Below, piece by piece: positions 32,614 through 40,319 of a stretch of DNA of 64,000 bases. Position numbers and translations under genes: made by a program. How positions within the stretch are numbered: position 1 is the stretch's first letter; the number at the start of each line of letters is the position of its first letter. The notes beneath the pieces are model-generated. The model was not told where the DNA came from, searched no databases, and saw only the letters and a list, made by a program, of their open reading frames with translations. Source of the stretch: Streptomyces flavofungini (GTDB lineage Bacteria; Actinomycetota; Actinomycetes; Streptomycetales; Streptomycetaceae); the NCBI RefSeq assembly GCF_014650815.1, contig NZ_BMVR01000005.1, positions 124,001 through 188,000 on the forward strand, in the 5' to 3' direction.

Positions 32614-33288
32614 CTACTGCATCCCGTCCAGGCCTTCGAGCAGCTTGCTCGCGCACGCCTGCTCAGCCCGCTCGTAGGCGGGCGAGTCCTGGTCGAGCGC
32701 CGGGTTCGCGGGGTTGGGGTCGCCGCCGGGGATGACGTTGCCGCCGGACATCGTGGGGTTGGTGAACTTGGAGACGCCGTTGTCGCGCATGCACTTGGCG
32801 TGGGCGAGCATGGACTCGTAGTCCTTCTGCGCGTCGCGCTCGGGCTCCTGGTTCATGGCGGCGCGGAGTTCGTCGGCGCAGACGCCGTTCTTGCCGCCCT
32901 TGTACTCCTCGCCCCTGCCGTTCGGGTCGACGAGCTTCTCGATCTTCGGCCAGTCCAGGTAGCCGCTCAGCTTGGGGTCGGGGTAGTCCTTGAGTCCGGC
33001 CTTGGTGCGCATGCAGCGGACGTACGTCAACTGGGCGTCGTAGAAGGCGCTCTTGCCCTCGGCGGCGGGCTTGGACGAGCCGCTGCCGCCGTCCTTGCCC
33101 TTGTCCTTGGCCTTGTCCTTGCCGGAGGCTCCGTCCGCGGTCGGCCCGTCGGGGGCGGAGGCGATCCCCTCGTCCTTGACGCCGTCGTCCCCGCCGCCGC
33201 AGGCGACGCAGAGGGCGAGGACGGGAGCGGCGAGGGCCGCGGCGACGCGGCGGCGGGCGGTGCTCCGGGAAGCGGTGTGGAAGGTCAT
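32614..33288 (-). CDS. Secreted Cys-rich lipoprotein heading the ABC operon
   Basis: A 224-residue protein with a signal peptide ending in a lipobox-like VA-C (Cys30). A Lys/Asp/Gly-rich linker follows (about 48-70), then a domain with paired motifs [20 protein letters not shown] and [20 protein letters not shown]. Two further Cys occur in GVCADELR and EQACASKL. The repeated C-M-R-x-x-G pattern suggests a duplicated disulfide fold seen in many actinobacterial lipoproteins beside such exporters. It may capture substrate or sense it. It starts the operon and is divergent from the response-regulator gene. Confidence 0.85.
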   Translation of the reverse strand: MTFHTASRSTARRRVAAALAAPVLALCVACGGGDDGVKDEGIASAPDGPTADGASGKDKAKDKGKDGGSGSSKPAAEGKSAFYDAQLTYVRCMRTKAGLKDYPDPKLSGYLDWPKIEKLVDPNGRGEEYKGGKNGVCADELRAAMNQEPERDAQKDYESMLAHAKCMRDNGVSKFTNPTMSGGNVIPGGDPNPANPALDQDSPAYERAEQACASKLLEGLDGMQ

Positions 33289-33410
33289 GCGGACCACCGT
33301 CGGGCCCGTACATGGTGGCCGGTCCATGGCCGCATGATGAGCACGTAACAATGCGCGAGAACGGGGGTCCCGGCCGCTGCCACCAGGCCTGAACAGGGCA
33401 AACCCTCCCG

Positions 33411-33416
33411 CATAAT
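33411..33416 (+). promoter_or_regulatory. -10-like hexamer CATAAT, leaderless start of the response regulator
   Basis: CATAAT is followed by 7 nt and the ATG at 33424. It lies in the 135-bp divergent region shared with the lipoprotein-ABC operon, where the two promoters can be co-regulated. Confidence 0.55.
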
Positions 33417-33423
33417 CGGCCGC

Positions 33424-34113
33424 ATGGCCCATGTACTGCTGATCGAGGACGACGTGTCCGTGCGCGACGGCATGGAGCTGGTGCTGCGCAGGCACGGCTA
33501 CGACGTCGCCACGGCCGCCACCGGCGAGGACGCCCTTGCGCTGCTCGCCGACCCGGCGGGCCCGGCCGTCGAGCTGGCCGTGCTCGACCTGATGCTGCCC
33601 GGCATCGACGGGTTCGAGGTCTGCCGCCGCCTGCGCGCCGCCGGTTCGACGGTGCCCGTGATCATGCTGACCGCGCGGGGCGACGACAGCGACATCGTGC
33701 GGGGCCTGGAGGCGGGTGCCGACGACTACGTGGTCAAACCGGTGACCGCGCCGGTCCTGGAGGCCAGGATCAGGGCGGCGCTGCGGCGGGCCGAACCGTC
33801 CCAGGCGGCGCGGGGCGAGGACCACGCGGGCCTGGTCATCGACCGGGCCGGGCTCACCGTCGCCAAGCGCGGGGCGCGGATCGCGCTGCCGCCCACCGAA
33901 CTGCGCCTGCTCCTGGAGCTGTCGGCGTCCCCGGCGCACGTCTTCAGCCGCGAACAGTTGCTGGAGTCCGTGTGGGAGCACGGCTTCCTCGGGGACTCAC
34001 GCCTGGTGGACGCGGCGGTGGGGAGGCTGCGCGCCAAGATCGAGGACATTCCGGCGCGGCCGCGGTACATCCAGACGGTGCGGGGCTTCGGCTACCGGTT
34101 CGGGCCGGTGTGA
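33424..34113 (+). CDS. OmpR-family response regulator
   Basis: A 229-residue regulator. The receiver domain (1-118) has the acidic pair in LLIEDD, phospho-acceptor Asp55 in VLDLMLPG, Thr in MLTARG and Lys in VVKPVTAP. The winged-helix DNA-binding domain (about 132-228) includes LPPTELRLLLELSASPAHVF and VRGFGYRFGP. All conserved residues are present. The kinase gene starts within its last codon (GTGA overlap). It probably controls itself and the divergent ABC operon. Confidence 0.94.
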   Translation: MAHVLLIEDDVSVRDGMELVLRRHGYDVATAATGEDALALLADPAGPAVELAVLDLMLPGIDGFEVCRRLRAAGSTVPVIMLTARGDDSDIVRGLEAGADDYVVKPVTAPVLEARIRAALRRAEPSQAARGEDHAGLVIDRAGLTVAKRGARIALPPTELRLLLELSASPAHVFSREQLLESVWEHGFLGDSRLVDAAVGRLRAKIEDIPARPRYIQTVRGFGYRFGPV

Positions 34114-35582
34114 GGGTGGCCCGTCCCGGGAAGCGGCGCGTGCGGGGCGCGCTGCGACGTCTCGTCGGCCTCCGCACCCGCCTCGTCGTGGCCTTCGTCC
34201 TCATCGCCCTCATCAGCGCGGTCACGGCGACCGCCCTCGCGTACCGCGAGTCCCGTACCGCCGTCCTCGAACGCAAGCAGGACGCCGTCCGCGCCGCCTT
34301 CAAGAACCGCGTCGAACAGGCCGCCGCGGACTTCGACGTCCCCGCCGACGAGCTGTCCCTCACCCGCTTCGCGACCGGCATCGCGGACGGGCTCGGCGAC
34401 GACGCCGTGGTCGTGGCCCGCTACCGCTCCCTCACCGTGTCGTCCGACGCGTCCGCCGACCGCTCCCGGATCACCCCCGCCCTGCGCGCGGCGGTACGCG
34501 ACCGCAACCGCATGAGCTTCCAGCGCGTCGACCGGCACGGCCGCCCGTACCTGGTCGTCGGCACTCCCGTCACCTTCGACGGCGCGGCGCCGTCCGGCCT
34601 CGACGTCTTCGCCATCACGTCCCTGCGGGCGGAGAGCGAGGCCACGGCAGGGGTCCTGGACGCGGTGCGGGACGGCATCGTGCCGGTGGTGCTGCTCGCC
34701 GCGGTCCTCGCGCTGCTCTCCGCCGGTACGGTCCTTCGTCCGGTACGCGAACTGGGCCGCGCCACCCGCCGCCACGCCGCCGGTGACCTCACCTCCCGGG
34801 TACGCGTCCGGGGCCGTGACGAACTCGCCGACCTGGCGAGGGACTTCAACAAGACCGCCGACGCCCTGGAGGCGTCCGTCGCCGAACTCCGCGAACAGGA
34901 CGCACGGGCGAAGCGCTTCGTCGCCGACGTCTCGCACGAACTGCGCACCCCGCTCGCCGCGATGACGATGGTCGCCACCGTCCTCGACGAGGACGCGGAG
35001 GCGCTGCCGCCCGACACGGCCCACGCCGCCCGCACGGTCAGCGCGGAGACCGCCAGGCTCTCCCGGCTCGTGGACGACCTGATGGAGATGTCCCGCTTCG
35101 ACTCGGGCGCCGCCCGCCTCAACCTCACCCCCACCGACCTCGCGGAAGCCGTCTCCGCCACGCTGTCCCTGCGCGCCCTCACCGACCGCGTGCACACCGA
35201 ACCGCGCCCCGGCATCCGGGTCATGGTCGACCGTCGCCGCCTCGACGTGATCGTCGCCAACCTCGTCGGCAACGCCCTGCGCCACGGCGCCGCCCCCGTG
35301 ACCCTCACTCTCGCCACCGACCCGTCCGGCGACTGGCTGACCATCGAGGTCGCCGACCGCGGCCCCGGCCTGCCGCCCGAGACCCTCGCCCACGTCTTCG
35401 ACCGCTTCTACAAGGCCGACTCCGCCCGCACCCGCTCCGAGGGCAGCGGCCTCGGCACGGCCATCGCCCTGGAGAACGCCCGCTTGCACGGGGGCACGAT
35501 CGAGGCGGCGAACAGGGCGGGGGGCGGGGCGGTGTTCACGTTGCGGGTGCCGTGGCGGCGCCCACGAGAGGAGGCCTCATGA
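34110..35582 (+). CDS. Sensor histidine kinase
   Basis: A 490-residue membrane kinase. TM1 is at about 25-45 and TM2 at about 188-207, with an outer sensor region of about 140 residues between. HAMP spans about 208-262. The phosphorylated His276 lies in VSHELRTP. The ATPase domain has VANLVGNALRHGA (N box), VADRGPGLP (G1), FDRFYKAD and GSGLGTAI (G2). GTG at 34110 overlaps the regulator stop by 4 nt. The ligand is unknown. The trailing lipoprotein gene recalls the CseA-CseBC cell-envelope system, so envelope stress or an antibiotic is a plausible signal. Confidence 0.93.
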   Translation: MRVARPGKRRVRGALRRLVGLRTRLVVAFVLIALISAVTATALAYRESRTAVLERKQDAVRAAFKNRVEQAAADFDVPADELSLTRFATGIADGLGDDAVVVARYRSLTVSSDASADRSRITPALRAAVRDRNRMSFQRVDRHGRPYLVVGTPVTFDGAAPSGLDVFAITSLRAESEATAGVLDAVRDGIVPVVLLAAVLALLSAGTVLRPVRELGRATRRHAAGDLTSRVRVRGRDELADLARDFNKTADALEASVAELREQDARAKRFVADVSHELRTPLAAMTMVATVLDEDAEALPPDTAHAARTVSAETARLSRLVDDLMEMSRFDSGAARLNLTPTDLAEAVSATLSLRALTDRVHTEPRPGIRVMVDRRRLDVIVANLVGNALRHGAAPVTLTLATDPSGDWLTIEVADRGPGLPPETLAHVFDRFYKADSARTRSEGSGLGTAIALENARLHGGTIEAANRAGGGAVFTLRVPWRRPREEAS

Positions 35583-36181
35583 GATCCCCGCGGCCCGAGA
35601 CGAGGTCCGCGCAGCCCGAGACGAGGTCCGCGCAGCCCGAGACGAGGTCCGCGCGGCCCGAGCCCCTGCGGGCCGCGCTGGCAGGCCTGACGCTCGTGCT
35701 GCTGCTCACCGGATGCGGGGTCCGCCCCACCGGAGTCCTGGACGGCGGCGAGTCCGCCGGGGGCCTGACCAAGGGCCTGCGCCTGTACTTCGTCTCCCAG
35801 GCGGGCCGCCTGGAGGGCGTCTCCCGCCCCGACCTCCCGGCGTACAAGGTCACCGACCCCAAGGGCGTCATCAAGCTCCTCCTGGGCGGCCCGGACGACG
35901 CGGAACGCGACTCCGGCCTCACCACCCTGCTGGGGCGGAACGGCAGCTACGACGCCACCGTCGACGGGGACGACGTCACCGTCCACGTCCCGCCGGGGGA
36001 ACTCATCGGCTCACCCGTGCAGGACCGGAACCTCACGGGCCAACTCGTGTGCAGCATCGCGCGGGCGCGAGCGGTGGCGGACCGGAGCGGTACGACCAGG
36101 ACGGATGATGTCCGCGTCTCGATCCGCCCGAAGGGCGAGGGCAGCCCCGGGACGTACGTGTGCTCGGACTTCCTGAAGTAG
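35579..36181 (+). CDS. Lipoprotein coupled to the two-component system (GerMN/CseA-like)
   Basis: A 200-residue lipoprotein with lipobox LLTG-C (Cys46). The outer domain (LRLYFVSQAGRLEGVSRP, IKLLLGGPDDAERDSGLTTL, VHVPPGELIG, QLVCSIARA, GTYVCSDFLK) resembles the GerMN-type fold of CseA. Its ATG overlaps the kinase stop by 4 nt, so it is made with the kinase and may tune it from outside. Before the signal peptide lie three copies of a heptapeptide PETRSAQ, read from 21-bp DNA repeats, which make the N-region unusually long. An internal start after them is possible. Confidence 0.82.
   Translation: MRSPRPETRSAQPETRSAQPETRSARPEPLRAALAGLTLVLLLTGCGVRPTGVLDGGESAGGLTKGLRLYFVSQAGRLEGVSRPDLPAYKVTDPKGVIKLLLGGPDDAERDSGLTTLLGRNGSYDATVDGDDVTVHVPPGELIGSPVQDRNLTGQLVCSIARARAVADRSGTTRTDDVRVSIRPKGEGSPGTYVCSDFLK
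35594..35656 (+). repeat. 21-bp in-frame repeat, three copies
   Basis: CCCGAGACGAGGTCCGCGCA(G) occurs three times in a row at 35594, 35615 and 35636 inside the lipoprotein gene. It encodes PETRSAQ, PETRSAQ and PETRSAR. Confidence 0.95.
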
Positions 36182-36243
36182 GCACAGCCGTACGTTCCCG
36201 GCCGGGAGGTGTGAGGGAGGTATGCGGGAGGTATCCGGGGGGA

Positions 36244-36311
36244 TTCAGCCCCTCCGGCGTTTGAGGAGCGGGGGCCTGGGGGCAGGGTCCCCGGTTTCGG
36301 GAAGGGGCGGG
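36244..36311 (+). repeat. Dispersed intergenic element, long form (TTCAGCCCCTCCGGCG ... GGGAAGGGGCGGG)
   Basis: It begins TTCAGCCCCTCCGGCGTTTG, passes a GGGGGCCTGGGGGCAGGGTC segment and ends GTTTCGGGAAGGGGCGGG (36294-36311). The last 18 bp are identical to the copy at 60964-60981. The MFS stop codon lies inside it, so the last residues of that protein are encoded by the element. Confidence 0.85.
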
Positions 36312-37471
36312 ACGGGGGAGCCCCCGGCAGCCCCCCGCACCCGCACCGACACCCCGACAGCCCCCAAGGCCAACGCGGTGAGCCCCGCCCCGGCCCAGGC
36401 GGCCGACTCGTACCCGAGCCCCGCGTCGATGACGCTGCCCCCGATCCAGGGCCCCACGGTGTTCCCGAGGTTGAAGGAGGCCGTGGCCGTGGCCCCCGCC
36501 AGGGTGGGCGCAGCCCCGGCCACCTCGAACACGCGGGCGTTCAGCGCGGGCCCGGTGTAGAACGCGGAGACCCCCAGCAGGAAGGCGAGCAGCACAGCGG
36601 CGACGGCGCTCGCGGAGAGCAGCGCGAGCGAGCCCAGGAACACGGTGGACGCGGCGATCCCGCTGAACAGCACGGTGAACAACCGCCCGTCCGTGACCCG
36701 CCCCCCGATCGCCGTACCGATCAACGCCCCCACCCCGAACAGCGCGAGCACCCCCGGCACCCAGCCCTCCGCGAGCCCCGCCACATCCGTGAGCAGCGGC
36801 GCGAGATAGCTGAACGCGCAGAAGACCCCGCCCGCGGCGAGCGCGACGACGGCGACGGCGAGCCACACCTGCCGGTCCCGGTAGATGACGAGTTCGCGGC
36901 GCAGGACGGGCTGTTCGGCGGGCGGGGCGATGCGGGGCACGAGGAGGACGACGCCCACGAGCGCCAGGGCGGAGGCACCGGCGACCGCCCAGAAGGCGGA
37001 GCGCCAGCCGAAGTGGTCGCCGAGGAAGGCGCCCGCGGGGACGCCGAGGACGTTCGCGAGGGACAGGCCGCCGAGCATCACGGCGATGGCCCGCGCCCGC
37101 TGCGTCACCGGCACCATCGCGACGGCGACGGACGCGCCGACGGCCCAGAAACCGGCGCAGGCGAGGGCGCTGATGACGCGGGACGCGAAGAGGACGGCGT
37201 ACGAGGGGGCGATGGCGCCCGCGATCTGGCCGAGGCCGAAGACCGTGATGAGGGCGATGAGGGTGGCCCGGCGGGGCAGGCGCAGGGTCGCCGCCGCGAG
37301 CAGCGGGGCGCCGATGACCATGCCGATGGCGAACGCGGAGATCAGCAGACCGGCCTGCGGCACGGAGACGTCCATGTCGTCCGCGACGGCCGGGAGCAGC
37401 CCGGACAGCATGAACTCACTCGTACCGAGCGCGAAGACGGCTACGCCGAGGGTGTGGACGGCTATGGGCAT
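36245..37471 (-). CDS. MFS drug/metabolite efflux transporter (12 TM, DHA1 type)
   Basis: A 408-residue transporter. It starts MPIAVHTLGVAVFALGTSEF (TM1) and has LRLPRRATLIALITVFGLGQ in the loop 2-3 region, GLSLANVLGVPAGAFLGDHF (the motif C antiporter region of TM5) and twelve hydrophobic segments in all. Such proteins export small compounds in exchange for protons. The C-terminal tail ends RPPLLKRRRG, encoded by a dispersed repeat that overlaps the gene end. The Met at 37471 is chosen at the start of TM1, and no Shine-Dalgarno is obvious. It converges on the lipoprotein gene. Confidence 0.9.
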   Translation of the reverse strand: MPIAVHTLGVAVFALGTSEFMLSGLLPAVADDMDVSVPQAGLLISAFAIGMVIGAPLLAAATLRLPRRATLIALITVFGLGQIAGAIAPSYAVLFASRVISALACAGFWAVGASVAVAMVPVTQRARAIAVMLGGLSLANVLGVPAGAFLGDHFGWRSAFWAVAGASALALVGVVLLVPRIAPPAEQPVLRRELVIYRDRQVWLAVAVVALAAGGVFCAFSYLAPLLTDVAGLAEGWVPGVLALFGVGALIGTAIGGRVTDGRLFTVLFSGIAASTVFLGSLALLSASAVAAVLLAFLLGVSAFYTGPALNARVFEVAGAAPTLAGATATASFNLGNTVGPWIGGSVIDAGLGYESAAWAGAGLTALALGAVGVSVRVRGAAGGSPVPPLPETGDPAPRPPLLKRRRG

Positions 37472-37581
37472 GCGAGAGGGCACGAATTTCGCCAACGTGT
37501 TCGGGGGCGGGGGAATTCCCTTTCGGGCGGGGGCTCGGTGCGGATGCCGGGTGGCCGGTGCGGGTGGCCGGGGCAGTGGGG

Positions 37582-38727
37582 TCAGGCCTCGCGTGGGCGC
37601 TCGAACGTGGCGGCGTCCCCCCGGTCGGCGACCCGGGTGAAGCCGGAGCGGGTCAGGACGCCGTGGGACGGGGCGTTGCCGGGGTCGGCGAGGCCGCGCA
37701 GGCCCTTCACGGTGGGACCGGCGGGACCGGCGGGACTTGCGGAGGTGCCGGTGGCGTCGGGGGCCGCGGGCCGGGACAGGGCCCACGTGGACAGTGCCTG
37801 CAACGCGGCCGTCGCGTAGCCGTTGCCGCGGGCCGCCGGGACCAGGTCGTAGCCGACCTCCGCCCAGCCGTCCTCGCCGGGCACCCCGTGGAACCCCATG
37901 GCGCCCACCGCGAGCTGGTCCTCGGTGCGGACGACGGCGAACATGCCCCACTCGGGGCGGTGCGTCCCGGCGGCGTACCCCTTCGCGGTGCGCCCGGCGG
38001 CCCCGCGCGAGCCCTGGTACGGCCCGCCCTCCGCCCACACGAACCCACCCGTGCCGCCCTCGGCGAGATCCGCGGCGGCGTCCGGGGCCACCTCGACCAA
38101 CTCGACGGGCCCGGCGGGCAGATGGAGCGGGTTGTGCCAGCGCCAGCGTTCCCGGTGGCCGTGCCCCTCGCGGGGGCCACGGCCGGTGGCCCACAGCAGG
38201 ACCCGCCAGTGGTCCTCCCCGTCGCGCGCCGGAGGCACGTCCGCGAACTGCCGGGCCAGCAGGGCCTCGCACAGCTCGGCCGGGGGTTCGTAGGCGACGT
38301 CGAAGGCGCGCAGCACGTCGTACGTGTGCAGGAGCAGTTCCACGACGCCCATCGCCGCGAAGGCCGCCGCGTCGGCGCTGCCGGACGGGTACGGGTGGTA
38401 GCCGCGCACGCCCCGCGGCGTCGTCCGTACGACCGCCGCGAGCAGACCCGCCGACGCCTCGATGACGCGGACCGCGCCGTCCGCGTCGGTGCCCTCGTCC
38501 AGGCGGATGTCCATCGGCACGTACGCGCCGGTGCCCGCCGTGCGGCCGGTGAGCTGCGCCGCGTACGCCGTGAAGTCGCTCGCGATGTGCTCCGCCGTGG
38601 TCAGGCAGCTCCACTCCAGGCCGCCCGCCGGCACCGTCCAGTCGTATTCCGTCGTCGCCACCGCGCGCAGCGCCGCCACCGCGTGTGCCGTCGCCTCTTC
38701 GATACGTTCCCCGCCGTTGAAAAGCAT
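37582..38727 (-). CDS. Fusion: maleylpyruvate-isomerase-like domain plus GNAT acetyltransferase
   Basis: A 381-residue protein. Residues 1-180 look like the DinB/maleylpyruvate isomerase N-terminal fold: EATAHAVAALRAVATTEYDW, LTTAEHIASDFTAYAAQLTG, with a helix carrying VVELLLHTYDVLRAFDVAY. These domains often use mycothiol and a metal. Residues about 190-381 form a GNAT domain with FAVVRTEDQLAVGAMGFHGV, WAEVGYDLVPAARGNGYATA (the acetyl-CoA loop) and HGVLTRSGFTRV. Linking the two activities is unusual. Its substrate is unknown. A -10-like TAGCCT lies 6 nt before the ATG, so the mRNA is probably leaderless. Confidence 0.82.
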   Translation of the reverse strand: MLFNGGERIEEATAHAVAALRAVATTEYDWTVPAGGLEWSCLTTAEHIASDFTAYAAQLTGRTAGTGAYVPMDIRLDEGTDADGAVRVIEASAGLLAAVVRTTPRGVRGYHPYPSGSADAAAFAAMGVVELLLHTYDVLRAFDVAYEPPAELCEALLARQFADVPPARDGEDHWRVLLWATGRGPREGHGHRERWRWHNPLHLPAGPVELVEVAPDAAADLAEGGTGGFVWAEGGPYQGSRGAAGRTAKGYAAGTHRPEWGMFAVVRTEDQLAVGAMGFHGVPGEDGWAEVGYDLVPAARGNGYATAALQALSTWALSRPAAPDATGTSASPAGPAGPTVKGLRGLADPGNAPSHGVLTRSGFTRVADRGDAATFERPREA

Positions 38728-38733
38728 GGCGCG

Positions 38734-38739
38734 AGGCTA
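38734..38739 (-). promoter_or_regulatory. -10-like hexamer TAGCCT, leaderless start
   Basis: On the minus strand TAGCCT is followed by 6 nt and the ATG at 38727 of the fusion protein. It overlaps the last codons (stop at 38737) of the HD-hydrolase gene. Confidence 0.5.
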
Positions 38740-39384
38740 CGTGAGCAGGTCGAGCTCCGTCGTGAGGTTTTCCCTGGCCCGGGGCTCCCAGTGGGTGGCG
38801 CCGTACTCCGTGCGGAACAGTCGGGGCAGGGCGAGGAGTTGGCGCAGGACGTTCGCCCTGCCCTCGCGGAACGCCTCGTCGGGGACGAAGGCGTACTCCT
38901 CGCGGACGGCTGCCGCGTAGGCCGCGTACAGGTCCGGGGGCGCGGCGAGGATCGCGAGGTCCGCGTCGCACAGGACCTCGCCGTTCGCGTCGCCCTCCGC
39001 CGGGTCGTGCGTGGTCGTGAGGCGGACCAGGCGGGCCACCTCGGCGGTCGCCGCCGGCGTGAGGCCCGCCTCCGGGAGGGCCCGCTCGGCCAGGCGGGCG
39101 CTGCGTTCCTCGTTCTCCGAGCGGTCCGGGGCGTAGACCGCGTCGTGGAACCAGGCGGCGAGGCGCACCAGGTGCGGGGATGTCGCGTGGGAGTGGAGGG
39201 TGTCGATGTGGGTGAGGACCGCGGTGAGGTGTTCCGTGGTGTGGTAGCGCCGGTGGGGCTCCGCCCACCGGCCCAGCAGATTCTCCCCGTACGGGGCCGG
39301 GTCCGGCCCCGCACCCGTCCCTCGTGCCCCGACCAGCGCGTCCCGCCACCGCGCCCGCAGCTCCTCGACACCCTCAGCACCCAT
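38737..39384 (-). CDS. HD-domain metal-dependent phosphohydrolase
   Basis: A 215-residue protein with the HD signature spread as RRYHTTEHL (about 45-53), LAAWFHDAVY (about 75-84; the His-Asp pair), VRLTTTHDP and CDADLAIL. It matches the family of predicted metal-dependent HD hydrolases of about 200 residues that act on nucleotides or similar phosphates. Metal ligands are all present, but the substrate is unknown. The next gene in the same direction starts 9 bp after its stop. A leaderless-type -10 (TAGGGT) precedes the ATG. Confidence 0.87.
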   Translation of the reverse strand: MGAEGVEELRARWRDALVGARGTGAGPDPAPYGENLLGRWAEPHRRYHTTEHLTAVLTHIDTLHSHATSPHLVRLAAWFHDAVYAPDRSENEERSARLAERALPEAGLTPAATAEVARLVRLTTTHDPAEGDANGEVLCDADLAILAAPPDLYAAYAAAVREEYAFVPDEAFREGRANVLRQLLALPRLFRTEYGATHWEPRARENLTTELDLLT

Positions 39385-39390
39385 CCCCCG

Positions 39391-39396
39391 ACCCTA
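39391..39396 (-). promoter_or_regulatory. -10-like hexamer TAGGGT, leaderless start of the HD gene
   Basis: On the minus strand TAGGGT is followed by 6 nt and the ATG at 39384, without a Shine-Dalgarno. Confidence 0.5.
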
Positions 39397-39467
39397 ACCG
39401 CCCCCGCCGACCGCCCCCCCGCCGGAGGCACCCCGACCCCACCCCTTGCCGCGGGTGGGTGGGGAGA

Positions 39468-39510
39468 GCCTGTCCGGCGATCGAGGACGAGGCGCGGAGC
39501 GCCGATCGGC
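39468..39510 (+). repeat. Dispersed intergenic palindromic element, copy 3
   Basis: GCCTGTCCGGCGATCGAGGA followed by CGAGGCGCGGAGCGCCGATC and GGCG. It has the same module order as the copies at 7821, 27571 and 47382, but here it lies between divergent genes, so it cannot be a simple shared terminator. Confidence 0.75.
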
Positions 39511-39611
39511 GTGGATCCGGCCCGCCCGCGGGGGCACCCACCCGCACGCGGGCCGAGGCGAGACCTTCCCAGACGTTGCCATTCGCGGCAGCGCCCGCTT
39601 GGCTGGCCGCC

Positions 39612-40292
39612 ATGACGTACGACGACGTGACCACATCCGACGAAGCGTACGAATCCGACCGGCCGGGTCGGCTCCTGCGTACCGAGCGGGACGCGCTGAT
39701 CCCCCTCCTGCGCGCCGCCGACGAGGAGGCGTTCAAGGCCCCCACCTGCTGTCCCGGCTGGACGGTCCGCGACGTGCTCGCGCACTGCTCGGCCGCGCTG
39801 AGCCGGGTGATCGAGAGCCGCTTCGAGAAGGGGGTCTTCACGGCGGAGGGCAACGACCGGGACATCGCCGAACGCGCCCACTGGCCCCACTCCCGCATCG
39901 TGGACGAGCTGGAGCACGGCATGACGAACGCGGGCGCGGCCATCGCCGCGTCGAAGGGCCTGTTCGACGGCGTCGCGCTGGGCGAGTGGGTGCACGCGGG
40001 CGACGTACGGGACGCATGGGGCCTGCCGGGCGCGTACGGCGGTGCCGGCCTCGCCGACGCGCTGCCGCTGCTGACCGCGTTCAGCAAGCAGCGCGCGGCC
40101 CTGCCCCTGCACGCCGATGTCGACGGCCTGGACGAGCCGTTGTTCCTCGGCGTGACGGACGGCGGCCGCCCGCCCGCCCGGTACATCGGGGACGCTCCGA
40201 CCCTGGTCCGCCTGTACGCGGGCCGCCCCCTGGCCGGCTCGGAGTTCGAGCTGGCGGGGGCGACGCGGGCGGAGTTGAGCATTTTCAGTTGA
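39612..40292 (+). CDS. Maleylpyruvate isomerase-family mycothiol-dependent enzyme
   Basis: A 226-residue protein with the DinB-like four-helix fold: LLRTERDALIPLLRAADEEA, then CPGWTVRDVLAHCSAALSRV (about 45-64; the metal-ligand His) and VALGEWVHAGDVRDAWGLPG with a second His. The C-terminal domain ends in LAGATRAELSIFS. These proteins use mycothiol, the actinobacterial thiol, for isomerisation or detoxification. The specific substrate is unknown. It is divergent from the HD and MPI-GNAT genes, so two proteins of this fold lie within 3 kb. Confidence 0.85.
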   Translation: MTYDDVTTSDEAYESDRPGRLLRTERDALIPLLRAADEEAFKAPTCCPGWTVRDVLAHCSAALSRVIESRFEKGVFTAEGNDRDIAERAHWPHSRIVDELEHGMTNAGAAIAASKGLFDGVALGEWVHAGDVRDAWGLPGAYGGAGLADALPLLTAFSKQRAALPLHADVDGLDEPLFLGVTDGGRPPARYIGDAPTLVRLYAGRPLAGSEFELAGATRAELSIFS

Positions 40293-40319
40293 GGGGGCGC
40301 AGGCGGGGGCGGGAGCCGG

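Noticed and set aside
36245..39349. A 1034-residue minus-strand frame
   Set aside because: Only the last 408 residues are the MFS transporter. The front part is an Arg/Pro/Gly-rich misreading of the fusion and HD genes.
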